Shown here piece by piece: positions 1-10,286 of a DNA stretch of 64,000 nt. Where the stretch lies: assembly GCA_013423325.1 (NCBI GenBank), contig BLJB01000131.1, positions 1 through 64,000 of the forward strand. Direction: 5' to 3'. Within the stretch, counting starts at the first letter, position 1; each line of letters opens with the position of its first letter. The DNA comes from Usnea hakonensis. Its lineage: Eukaryota; Ascomycota; Lecanoromycetes; Lecanorales; Parmeliaceae. The position numbers and the translations under genes were made by a program. Below the pieces are notes generated by a model. That model was given only the letters and a program-made list of their open reading frames with translations. It was not told the DNA's origin and made no database searches.

Positions 1-1215
1 CGTGGCTATAAGATAAGAAGAGAGGTATATAGGTCCTCGAGCGCGACTTCGCTTAAGGACTAGACTTTTCCCGGAGGAACAGGAATACTACTATTAATAC
101 TAGTAGTATTATCGAGGTTAATAATACGGAGGTTAGAGGACTTCTTATTAGGATAGTCCTTGGCGGTTTTCCCTTTATGACTCTCCTTATAATAGTAGTA
201 TAACCGCCACTTATTATAGATATCTCGGACTCCGGGGATATCGAGGCTTTTGCCTTTTACGGCGGCTATAGCTATATCTAGATCTATGGGTTCGCTAGTA
301 GATAGCGGAACGGTGGCGATAACGGGGATAGGGGCGGAGGAGGAGGCCGTTTTGGCGCTTGGAACGGAGGCCGGGGTAGAGGGTTTCGGCTTAGATATAG
401 GGACGGGGGTAGTAGCTTGAGGATAGAGATACTTTAGATACTATATTTTATTATCTACGGCGGTAAAATAGGCTACGTATTCGTTATAGGTAGTAGGTTC
501 TTTACCCTCGGGACTACGCTAGATAATAGCGGCTTATTAGGTAGAGAAGTTAACTCCTAGGCGAAGGTATTCGATAAGGGCGCCGTTATCCATATTGGCG
601 CGTTCTTTCTTAGCTACGAAGAGTAGGAGGTATTTAGGAAAAGTCATCTTATCCTATCTGAGGGTATTACGAAGATATATACGGGCGTCTTCGGCTTCAA
701 AGGGATTTCCGTAGGCGTCGCGGAGGCTTCGGAGATATAGGCTAAAAACGGGGATACTATAGATACCGTTAACTTAGTAGGGGCTTATAAGAGTATAGGC
801 TCTTTTCCCAATAGTGAGACGGGACTCGGTATAGGTAATCTTAAGGACGTCGGTAGAGTAACGGTCGTAGTTAGTATACATTTTCTATAGGAGAGCCTAC
901 TCCTACGTATCTAGCTTATCTCGTTCCCCTTCGTACTTATTAATGTTAGGGAGTTTCTCGGATAGGCGAGGGGGAGAGGCGGGAGTAGATATAGGAGTAG
1001 GAGTAGGCGTAGGAGGTTAATTCTACGTGACCCGGGCTACGGCTTATACTACGATACTAGCTAAGAGAGCTAGGTCGAAGGACGGAGGTAGTAGAGCAGA
1101 AGTACTAGGCGGCGGTAGTTTATTAGTCGTAGAGGGTACGGACGAAGAAGGGGTAGTTATAGCGGTAACCTACGCCGTTAAGGAGGCTATTTAGGCTGCT
1201 ATAGTAGTATTCTAA
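1..1215 (-). pseudogene. RIP-inactivated retrotransposon Gag remnant
   Basis: Read on the minus strand, one frame stays protein-like from about 1215 to the window edge, interrupted only by TAA and TAG. In order it shows a short hydrophobic N-terminal part, a Pro/Ser/Thr-rich stretch (about 960-1150), a capsid-like region (about 430-960) containing the peptides NPFEAEDARIYLRNTL and FPKYLLLFVAKKER, and near 150-207 a zinc-knuckle remnant. In that knuckle the His remains but positions expected to be Cys read Tyr, which is what a TGC/TGT to TAC/TAT change gives. The order matches Gag of fungal LTR elements. Pol would lie beyond position 1 and is not in the window. I could not delimit an LTR. Confidence 0.75.
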
Positions 1216-1542
1216 TTCTGAATTTATTAAAAGGTATTTAGAGTACCTTCGGGGTTATTAGCGACGGACTAAGCGAAGGAAACGGGGGTAATAGGGGTTT
1301 AAGCTATAGACGCGCTCTCTACGGAGGAATCTATTGATTCCGGTAGCGGGGCGGGACTTGGACGAGGGGGGGGGGGTAGCGCGATAGAAGCGTTGCGGTG
1401 TATATTGGTCTTTCGTAATATTAAGGACTAGATATAGATCGATAGATTATTATATACTAGGGACTAGGCTAGATATATAAGATGAAAGACGAGGAGAGAA
1501 ATAGAATAGAGAGTAGTAGGGTCTATATAGATAAGTAACCTA

Positions 1543-1748
1543 ATATGCAACTAGTAAGCAACCTTTTTGCAGATAAAGGTCTTAGCAGGCATATGCCTAT
1601 ATAGGGCTTCTAGGGCCATAGCGTAGGGGTTCCAATACACGGGACGCGTATCGTATATACGCATGTTTAACGTTATTAGTATCCGAGCGTTGGTGGAGTG
1701 ACGAGGTCGGTTCCCACTAGAGGGAGTTAGGTCTAGTACCATGACACC
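1543..1748. other. non-RIP island between two RIP-mutated blocks
   Basis: About 205 bp with ordinary CA and TG content, in contrast to both sides. It contains a short minus-strand open frame (1551-1742) without recognisable features. Its edges probably mark the ends of the flanking repeats, so the island would be single-copy DNA caught between two insertions, or a piece inserted after RIP acted. No gene is claimed. Confidence 0.6.
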
Positions 1749-1789
1749 TTCTACTACTATATATAGTATAATATATAGTACTCCTCTTC

Positions 1790-3718
1790 TAGACTATTAA
1801 ATATACGCGTTAATAGCTCCTTCTTAGCCGGCTACCTTTTAATATACTAATCTATATAATCCTTTAATAGATAGTCTTCGCCTTAGATAGGATTACTTAG
1901 AGGATTCGCCTAAAGAGGAAGAGAAGCTAGTATAGCTATTACCCGATAAGGTATTACTAATATAAAACGCGTATTACTACGTTAGCGAGGAAGCTCGTTA
2001 TTTAGGCCTCTTTCTATATAGTAATTAATAGTAGAAGTAGGAGTAGTATAAGGAGTAACCGGAGTAATAATAGTAATAGAAGCTATCTACTCTTATTACC
2101 GGGCCTTTTTTATCTCCTTTACCTAGCCTCTCTTTACTAATTTTAGTATATTAAAAAGTATATAGCTTAATTACTTCTATATAGTTATACTCCCCTCTTA
2201 TTAAATATCTTTTACCTAGCTTATTAGGTATATAGGAGTAAGAGGGAAATACTCTCCTTTACTATTAATATAATAGTACCGGCCTTCGTTATAGCTAGTC
2301 TTTAGATAACGCTATTTAGTAAGTAACTCCTAATATATCTTTTATATAGATATCTAATTTGCTTACTACTTCTCTCTTTCGGCTAGGAGCTTCGTTATAG
2401 CGATAATTCGAGGCCGGCTAGTAGGTAAAGATATATCTTTTTAACTCGGTATAGATATAGGTATAGATATAAAAGGTAGAATAGTACTATTAGCGTATCT
2501 ACCCTATTTTAATATTAAATAGATTATTAAATCTATCCTCTTTAGGTCTAACTACTCCCTAATATCGTCTTCTAGCCGTTTCTAGAAAGACTAAATCTCT
2601 TATATATTAAGCTTACTATCTTACTTATCTACTTTAATTATTCTAGTATATAGCGCTACTATACGAATAGAAACGCGGTAATAGATAAGGCCTCCTTTAT
2701 TAGTAGTCTTTCTAGCTAGCTTATACTCTTTAGTAATAAGATTCTTAAGGATAATTTTACTACCTTCGTTACCCTTAATAGTAAGGTCGAGACGCCTTAT
2801 ACCTCTATACTCTTTTTTCTTATAGTAGTACTTCCGGAGTAGACGATATTTAATAATACTATTAGTAAGAGTATTAATATCTATTAATATTTATAATTTA
2901 GCTTTCTTTTTTTCTTCTATAGCCTTCTTACCCTTCTTTCTATCTTCTATAAGAGTCTTTCCTTTAGTAGCCGTCTTTACTATCTTTACTATAGCCTTAC
3001 TCTACTATAAAAGAGGCTATAAGAGAGCTCTAGAAGCTTTTAAATTATTATTATTAGTCTTATTAGCCTTATTAATCTTATTATTATCCTAAGTCTATAC
3101 TCTATTTTATTTAATTATAGCCTCTATATTATCCTCCTTATCCTTAGATCTAGAGTATAGTTAATACGCTTTAAAGAAGCTATCCTAACTTCGGCCTATA
3201 CTTATACGGTCTTACTAAGTACTAGTATAGTAATCCTAAGTCCTACTTACCTATAAGACTTCTACTAACGTATACCGGCTTAGTATAGGCGTACCTAGTA
3301 TATTAAGAGCCTTAGTAGCCTTTTTAGTAAGGATATATCTCCCGAAAAGCCCTTTTTTAGATATATTAAATATAATCGGAAGCTTAGAAAAAGGTATATC
3401 TATATATACTTAGATAAGTAGACTAATAGCGGTAGATTCTAGAGGGGTAGATAGTTCTATATTACTATTCGTACTCTAAATCTTATCTAGTATACCGAGT
3501 ATATAGTTATAGAGGGTAGAATCCTTTAGGCTATTAAATCTTAGTAGTTTCGAAGTCTCCTTTAATCTATTTAATCTTAGTAGTATATACTTTAGAGTCT
3601 CCTTTAGCCTATTTAGTCTTAGTAGTATATACTTTAAAGTCTTTTTTAGCCTATTTAGTTTTAGCCTAGAGGCTAAAGGCGTCTATATAATCTAGATAAT
3701 ATTACCTCTATTAAGAGT
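1790..3718 (-). pseudogene. unrecognised long RIP-degenerate coding frame
   Basis: A single minus-strand frame runs for roughly 640 codons with protein-like composition and no frameshift that I can see. It is broken many times, by TAA and TAG only. From the N-terminal side it has a Leu/Lys-rich repeated part (14-residue unit), a region with peptides such as KKGLFGRYILTKKATKALN, a Lys-rich part, a segment with IRRLDLTIKGNEGSKIILKN, and a later part with YNEGRYYYINSKGEYFPLTP. It was evidently a repeated gene or transposon protein before RIP. I do not recognise the family; no transposase DDE or reverse-transcriptase motif is clear. Confidence 0.6.
3519..3667. repeat. 42-bp tandem repeat, about 3.5 copies
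   Basis: Units begin near 3519 (partial, 36 bp), 3555, 3597 and 3639 (partial). Units two and three differ at only a few sites. Forty-two bases equal 14 codons, so the repeat keeps the minus-strand frame of the degenerate gene and encodes a Leu-rich unit containing LNRLKETLKYILLR, which could have formed a coiled coil. Confidence 0.8.
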
Positions 3719-3956
3719 ACTAGATCGTCGCTTTCTAACGGCCTTTATCGGTTTAATAGTCTCCTCGGTAGGCTACTTTTTCGGGGGTAGGGTACGTTTT
3801 TTAGGAGATATACTAACGATCTTTTATAGGTAGAAAGAGGCTATACGAGAGGCTATAAGTAGTAGGAAAGGCCGAAAGAGGCTCTATAAGAGACTATTTA
3901 TAAGGGGGGACGACTATATATTATAGTAGCGACGACGAGGTACGCTATAGCTAGTA

Positions 3957-4701
3957 CTACATTACCAGCTCATATTTAGTGGTTCCCGTACCAAATTTTG
4001 GTGGGGGAGCCATCATGGTTTCGCTAACGGCCAAAATTCGGTTGATTTGCAACAGGCAGTAGGTAGTACTTAGGCTCTTGGAGAGCAGACTAAATTTCCA
4101 TGTAACGCTGCTGTCAGTGCGGCTGAAGTGGATCGCCACAAAGGCTGAAATTCCTTCCACGCGAATTCGTCAAATGGTTTTACGGTACATAAATAATAAA
4201 TAATAATAAGGGGCATGCACCTCGTAAGCTGAAGTAAATGTAATGTCCGTCTTTTCTTCTTCTTGATTCGCCGCATCTTCAGAGCGCTCATCAGAACCAC
4301 TTATCTTTTAATTTAGGTCTTCACTCTGAAACTCCACGTCAAACTCAAAACTCAATGCGCTTATCGATTTATCGATTAGTATCGAGATTCGATACTGATA
4401 CTGATCCTCGTCGATAACGCGTTTAATGGAGGAGTGGCATAAGGCTCATCTATGTGTAGAGTAGATACTTCATTCACAGAGAGGGGCACCAAAAGTCTTG
4501 TACTTCTTCATCCATGCATATTCCGAAGACCTTTTGGTCTTTGGAGAGACTCGACGGTATTTTGAACCAGTATACATCAGAGCAGGGACACGAAGAGACC
4601 AGCATACGCCCGCTAATCATGCAATAATGCATATGTTCGTAATTCATCACCCGCAATTACCATGCTACCGTGGTCCCTTTGACTGTGCTTGGCACCTCCG
4701 A
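3957..4701. other. intergenic region next to the RIP border
   Basis: Composition is normal. Near 3990-4035 there are AT-rich palindromic words (ACCAAATTTTGGT and CCAAAATTCGG) that may be the end of an old DNA transposon. A perfect 8-bp stem with 3-bp loop lies at 4378-4396. The open frames here are short and show no protein features. The last 250 bp are the 3' flank of the E2 gene. Confidence 0.5.
4378..4396. repeat. short perfect inverted repeat
   Basis: AGTATCGA, three bases, then TCGATACT: a perfect 8-bp stem inside a cluster of ATCGA words. There is no T tract and no adjoining gene end, so a role is not implied. Confidence 0.6.
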
Positions 4702-5288
4702 TCATTTCTTCGCATATTGTTTGGTCCACGCTTTTGCGTTCTTGATGAATTCCTTCTTGTTCTCCTTGTACTCTCTCGCAATACCTCCTTCCACAGCGTC
4801 ATCAGGCTGAGGCTCCGAGAGCAGACCTTGCGCAAAACTGAGCACGGCATCAATCTTCGATGAAGGCTTCCACTCGTCCGCACGTAGCATCCCTAGGCAC
4901 ATGCTACCTTTGTCATCGTTGGTGACATTTGGATGGTAGATCTTTGTCTTGAAGCTTAGGGTAGGAGGCTTGAAGGGGTATTCGGTGGGAAGGCTGAGAT
5001 GCAGGTTGAAGACTCCACCCTGCGAGGTATCAGCAACCCTCTCGGAGGTTGAGAGGCCAGGACTCGGAAATTAATAAAGGAGCCGACGTACTTCGTACGG
5101 CGAGCCTCTGGGACCGTCGATCAGTATCTGCCATTGGTGTATGTCTGCCTCGGAGGGCAGGCTAACTTTCATGCCATCTAGGGGCTTCTTCTGTATATCG
5201 GCATACTCCTAAGTCTGGACGTTAGTTTGCTCAAACGCATGCTCTCGGATCGGCTGACTTTGGTGATACGCTTCTGTGCTGTTGCCAT
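4702..5288 (-). CDS. ubiquitin-conjugating enzyme E2
   Basis: Three exons (5288-5259, 5208-5092, 5019-4702) give a 154-residue UBC-fold protein, the usual size of a single-domain E2. The HPN motif is present in KIYHPNVTND, and the catalytic cysteine lies nine residues after it in GSMCLGML. The C-terminal helix (DDAVEGGIAREYKENKKEF) is typical. E2s accept ubiquitin from E1 as a thioester and pass it to substrates with an E3. The start is the ATG at 5288, giving MATAQKRITK; the first intron (50 bp) has a good CTAAC branch site but the weak donor GTCAGC, so the N-terminus is less sure. The second intron (5020-5091) is well placed. Which E2 subfamily this is cannot be fixed by eye. Confidence 0.88.
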
Positions 5289-6005
5289 GGCTGTTGTGTG
5301 AACGTAGCACAAAGCTTGAGTAGAATACTGCTGTCGTAGACTCTTGCTGGGAGGCTGAGTTATCTTATGTATCGAAGGTGACAAGGGTAGTGTTGAAAAG
5401 TCATTCCATTAATTGATATCACATTCATCGAATTCATTGTTGTCACAGATGCTGCATATTGATTGTAAGCAGGAAACAGAATACAGAAATGCACGCGAGA
5501 GTCACATCCCGCACAGCCACGCTAAAGATTAACGCTAGATTGTCTTAGGTAAGGTACGAAAGAGCAAGCGCCACAACCTCGATTATCGGATGTAAGGTAG
5601 TCACTGACATCTTAAGATCATCGAGGGAAATGAGCAACTCCTCAGAGGTTGCGACGCTATCAAAACCGGATTCTGAGGGCTCCATGGAGGTGCGGCAATG
5701 TCACAAGTGAGATGGGAAGTCGGAGATGCTCTGGTGGCGCTGAGTAAGATGTCAGTACGGTGTGCTGTTTCCGGCATGGGGAGGAAGCAATGCTCCTGCG
5801 GCATTATGCTTACACTTTTCCTTTCCTCAAATCATCTCGTTCTACTATGAGCCTACTTGACGTTCTTTCAAAACTGCCAACAGTCTTTCGAGTATCCTAC
5901 TCAGCAGTTTCTCCATCCATCCATCCATATTATACATCATTCTGGTATTCCAGCTATTTCCTTGGAATTTGTAGTACCAGAGAAGCTCTACCAAGTTTGG
6001 AGACC
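5289..6005. promoter_or_regulatory. divergent intergenic region
   Basis: 717 bp between the starts of the E2 gene (-) and the FAR-17a-like gene (+), so it should hold both promoters. An open frame continues upstream of 6006 on the plus strand but looks non-coding. A (CCAT)n tract lies at about 5912-5928. No clear TATA box was found. Confidence 0.5.
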
Positions 6006-6961
6006 ATGGGAGAGACCACTCCTCTTCTCCTTCGGACGAACGGGCCTTCCTACGATCTCACAACCCCTCTCCGTGCCTGTTATTCACCTGCTGCTTTGCT
6101 CCGACAAAGGATGCTTTTGGCAGTCCGCGCAACTATTGCAGTCTACCTGTTCATCGCCTTTTCTCTGGATATGCTTCATGGGATCACATATACTCAAAGA
6201 GGAAAGCAATTTGTCTTCGAAGCTAGCAATGTCAGCCTGATAATACAAGTTGTCTATTACTGGGTTACGACGGTGCGTATTATGCATTCGCCTCTCACAA
6301 ATCCGTTAAGTTTTTCGATAGTTCTGGGCACTTCAAAGTTGTCGGGAACCTTCATGTCGGTTTCCTCATGAAAAACAGGGTGACTGTGATTTTGTAGCTG
6401 AGAGCCAGGTTGCTCTCTCAGCGCCAACGTCGGATGAATTCAATTTCAGGAGAAACTCTGTGTTCTCGAGCTTGCACACCGCATCAGTCACGTTTCCCTT
6501 TGTGACCAGCATCTTCTATTGGCTAGTACTACATCCTTCGGAATCTATCTTTGATCATGCACGCAAGGGTGATAACTTTGAAAACTTTGTCCTCATCAGT
6601 ACAACTGTGCTCAACTCTGTGATCGCTTTCGTGGATGTAATGGTCCTGAGTAGCGTTCGAAAGCAAAAGGTATTCAGCCTCCTATGCGTCAGAAACAACG
6701 GTCTGATATCTCTAGGACCTGGCTACCCAAGCAGCTGGTGTAATCGCCATGTACTTTTTATACGGAATGTGGACGGTCATCGGCCGTTTCATCACTGGCG
6801 AGTACGTATCTAAGTACTTCGACCCCGATTCGGCCGGCTGGATAGGCATTGCTACCACTGATATTGCCGTCTTGTCACTAACAATCACTGCTATCTTCGC
6901 TCAAAGAAGGTTGCATTCATTACGGGAAACAATGGTCTGGAAGGCGGAGTGTGATCAATAA
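6006..6961 (+). CDS. FAR-17a/AIG1-like multipass membrane protein
   Basis: Exons 6006-6272, about 6409-6669 and 6716-6961 give about 257 residues, the usual length for this family. I see about six hydrophobic segments, including VYLFIAFSLDMLHGI, VSLIIQVVYYWVTT, FPFVTSIFYWLVLH and IAMYFLYGMWTVIGRF, then YFDP and a final membrane segment before a basic tail. The family includes serine-type lipid hydrolases (AIG1/ADTRP) in animals; fungal members are uncharacterised. The start at 6006 (MGETTPLLL) is chosen because upstream sequence in the same frame is not protein-like. Intron 2 (6670-6715, 46 bp) is clear; the acceptor of intron 1 could be 6402 or 6408. Family assignment rests on topology and a few motifs. 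Confidence 0.6.
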
Positions 6962-7628
6962 GGGCGCCGCGACAGGCTGACTGTCCGCTGGGGTCAACAT
7001 CAACTAGGTCCACGTCGTTTACAGGAAACAAAAGTATGGTTGAACTTCGCTGCTATATTTTAACTTCCAAGGCGTGAATCATGGTCAACGCTTAGGCAAT
7101 CTTAGAGAGTCTCTCCGATACTTGAAACCTTCGAACTTCGCGGATCTTAAGCTCTCATCCGGCTCTCTCTGCACTCACTTTACCTCTTAGTCAACTAGTC
7201 TGAGTATCCACCAACCTCAAGTCTGGGTCTGCGGTTCTCTGCTCCTGATCAATGCTAGGCCAATTGCTTCGTCTCTCAGTAGCAGGCTAGCTTCACCGCC
7301 TTCTGAAATTGCGAACCTCAACATTCAGAGGCTGGCAAAGACAGGAATGTAGCGAATTGATCCTAGTTTCTAGTGATCCTGAGCGTCTGACGACAATTCT
7401 AAGACGAAGCGACAGTTTTACTAATACATCATCCGCTTTCTTCTCATTCATTAACTCTGCATACTCTGTCTACAACCCAAGTACTCGTTGTCTCAAGAGC
7501 TCACCAGTCTCTTCGTTTCATTCATCCTCGAAACTCATTCTTGGGTCGCTCACGACATCTTTTCACCCTTGTAGGTCAAAGCTCGTCTCACTTTACCCCA
7601 TCATCAATTCCCTCTTGAAGATTCGTCA
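6962..7628. other. intergenic region / 5' leader
   Basis: Between the FAR-17a-like gene and the PWWP/BTB-like gene, both on the plus strand. A Ser-rich open frame at 7309-7632 lacks any domain and sits just before the next gene; I take it as leader sequence. Confidence 0.5.
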
Positions 7629-9703
7629 ATGACATCTCAGAGAAAGCTGATGAGGTCTTCACAAACAAGCCCCTTGTTGCATCTGTCAAGTCTCAGAGGC
7701 CGTTCGTTCACTGACCACTTTGGGTAAATATCATTGCCAAACCATTGCCAAGTATCCTCTGCCCTCAATACTATTTTTTGGAGGCAATTTGTCTACTGTC
7801 AGAACGACGTTCGATCATACAAAAATCATGCAGACCAAGATCAATGAGCTAAAGGCAGGAGATTACTTGTCTCTCAAGCAAGATGAGGAAGAGTGGCCTA
7901 TAGTAATCTGCGACGAAGAGATAATTCACAACTTCTTCACCCGTTCTCCCCGACCGGCAGGTGCACGACAAGCAGATGGCACGTGGGGTAAAGCCTATAA
8001 AGCAGGTGGCTCCTTAGTCAACGATAGGCGCTTCCCAGCCATCTGCTTAGGAAATTTAAAACTGTAAGTCGTCTTGTTGCTACATGTCTCACATCGGCTG
8101 ACCGTATTAGCATGTGGGCTCCTGTGAAAGAGCTCGAGCCGATTGACCTTGACGTAGGCCGAGCGATCCGGGATTCCACTTCGAAGCCTTTACTTGCGAA
8201 GGCTTGGAAAGAGTACACTGACCAATATAAAGACGATCATAGTCTTGAGTGGAAGAGCCTTGATCATTGGAAAGCCCGGCTCCAAACACAACGTCTGGAC
8301 GACTCCATACCTGGGGTATTCATGAAGGAGAGCTTATCTGCTGAGCAAATGCCAAGAGATCGCAAACGAAAAGGCACGCCCAACTTCAAATATACTCCCG
8401 GCTACCACAATGAGGAACTAGACGATGAAGAGCCCAATGATGTCTTCCTTTCAAACGCAAACGCCACTAGGTCAAAGATCAAGCAAGAGTTCAACAACTC
8501 AATATCTTCTGACGCAATGGATGCTCTTTATAGGGATGGTGACCCATCATACGCGACACCATCTCAATCGAGCAAGAGGAGCAAGCTTGATCTCTCCGGA
8601 CATTCCTCAGCAAGGCCCTTGACACCATCCATATCCAGGAATAGCAGGCCTACGACCGCAACGCCTTCTTCTCTGCGTCATGGAACACCTTACCAATCAA
8701 CGAAGAAAAAGATTGATATCAACGAGTAAGTCTACGACACTATAGACTGCGACAGTGCTAGATGCTAATTACTCTCTCTTCCAGCCCAAATGCAGTCCTG
8801 GTATACGTTGGTAATCCACACAAGATATTCAAAGTCAAACGCAGCGGCTTGAATGCGAGTCCACTTCTGTCGAGTCTTTTGAGACATCCTCCTGAAGGTA
8901 GTGGGTATATTATGTCACCTATGCTGTCCTTGCTTGAGGCCGAGGAGTTCAGGCCCATTGATGAATACATTGAACGTCGCGAGTACTATCCCAATATTCT
9001 AGATGATGGTACCATACATGTTCGCCTTGAAGGCGGCCTCAATCCCGAGATGCTTGGTGATCAGATAGTGCGCTGCGGTACGATATATAAGCTAGCCAAA
9101 AAGCTCGAGATGCCAGGCCTTCAAGATCTCGCCTTCCGCAAACTCAAAGCCCTGGAGCCTCACTTTGAACCTCTACAGATCTTGACCGTAGTTGAGGTTC
9201 TTTTCGAGATTGGCAGCCCAGGAATCCGCCAATATCTGACGCAATACATTGCAAATCACTTTTACAGCCTCGTGCTTGCGGAGACCGAGAAGACAGTGGA
9301 TATTATGTTTACAAATGAGGACTTGGCGAAGGGGGTATTCGAGAAATTGAGTAGGAAGGAAGATGGGATAAAGAAGGAGAACGTGAAAGAGGAGGAGAAA
9401 GCAGGTGTTGCGGAAGAGGTAAAGGGAGGGGAAAATGCTAGTGAGTGCAGCAAAGACCTTGATGAGACACGTAAGAGGGCAAACGCTGAGTGGACGAATC
9501 CGGCAACGAAGCTTGACGATGCCAACAAGGAGAGGAGTATGGTCGAGGAGGATAACGGAGAGAGAGGCAGCCAACCCAACAAAAATGAGGACACTGATAC
9601 GGCAGTCGTTCAAACGGAGCGGGATATGATCAGAATGGCACTTCGTCGGTCTGATGAGGAGCAGACAAAGAAAAATTGGGTTTTGGTGAGAGAATCATTC
9701 TGA
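7629..9703 (+). CDS. PWWP-like and BTB-like domain protein
   Basis: Exons 7629-7723, 7803-8063, 8111-8725 and 8785-9703 give 629 residues. Near the N-terminus, LKAGDYLSLKQDEEEWPIVI followed by DRRFPAICLGN and WAPVKELEPIDLD resembles the fungal PWWP-type fold, which binds methylated histone tails. A basic Ser/Thr-rich linker follows (RKRKGTPNF, KRSKLDL). The third part (from about residue 325) looks like the BTB-like module of many ascomycete proteins: VLVYVGNPHKIFKVKRSGL, then a helical part with DQIVRCGTIYKLAKKLEMPG. The C-terminus is a charged, disordered tail. A chromatin or transcription role is inferred. Exon 1 is the least certain; ATG 7828 is a possible alternative start. Introns at 8064-8110 and 8726-8784 are well supported. 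Confidence 0.72.
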
Positions 9704-10286
9704 AACTTTTTGATGGTAAGTCGGCCAGGGGACATGGATTGAGGCTTTGGCATGGAGGCTCAATCCTACCTTTTCTTGAAGCGAGCACGTTGCACTGGAG
9801 ATCGGCCGGCAAAGCTGTTTTGATCTGGTTCTGCTGGACATCCTTGTGAAAATCTGATTCTGGCGTTTCTTGCTGCACGGGGAAGTATCTCTATTATCTT
9901 GCATATGTTAATTGGATAGATATGGTAGCAGCGAGGTCTAAAGTGGCTCCCCAATGCAAGCAAGTCCTAGGTGCATCTGACACTACCGTGATGCCCATAC
10001 CTACCGTACCTTAACACCTTGAGTTCCTTTTTTGCTGGCTTGGCGCCAAGCAATCTCAGCCCTAAATCTATGCAGGGCAAAGCTCATGCAACGTCTCCAA
10101 AGCTACACCTCGAAAACAGCAGCGAAAGTACCCCCTACTACGCCAATGGCTCGCTCATAAGGAAATCAAAAAACCCTACATCTCCATCTCCCAACCCAGC
10201 GCAATACCCTTGTATCTTATCCCGTCCCCCCCCCCACCTCCTCTCCCCTCGCCAACTCCCTCCTCCCCCAAAACCCCCCAAAAAAC
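9704..10286. promoter_or_regulatory. intergenic region with C-rich SEC11 leader
   Basis: 583 bp. The last 70 bp before the SEC11 start (about 10217-10286) are almost only C, T and A with several C runs, a pyrimidine-rich leader typical of fungal housekeeping genes. No other feature was recognised. Confidence 0.55.

Larger units (their letters stand above)
1..3956. repeat. RIP-mutated AT-rich repeat block
   Basis: Over nearly 4 kb the dinucleotides CA and TG are nearly absent while TA is greatly over-represented; CG is retained. This is the mark of repeat-induced point mutation, the ascomycete process that turns CpA into TpA in duplicated DNA. The change to normal composition at about 3957 is abrupt. 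Two degenerate coding frames lie inside, both on the minus strand, and almost all their stops are TAA or TAG, as expected from mutated Gln and Trp codons. No intact gene is possible here. A short island at 1543-1748 escapes the pattern. Confidence 0.93.

Noticed and set aside
4498..4863. 121-codon plus-strand frame opposite the E2 gene
   Set aside because: It is the complement of the E2 3' exon and flank; the minus strand carries the HPN and active-site Cys motifs.
7309..7632. Ser-rich 107-codon plus-strand frame
   Set aside because: Low complexity, no domain, and it overlaps the start of the next gene; treated as leader.
9173..9613. 146-codon minus-strand frame opposite the BTB-like exon
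   Set aside because: Hydrophobic shadow of a Glu/Lys-rich coding region.
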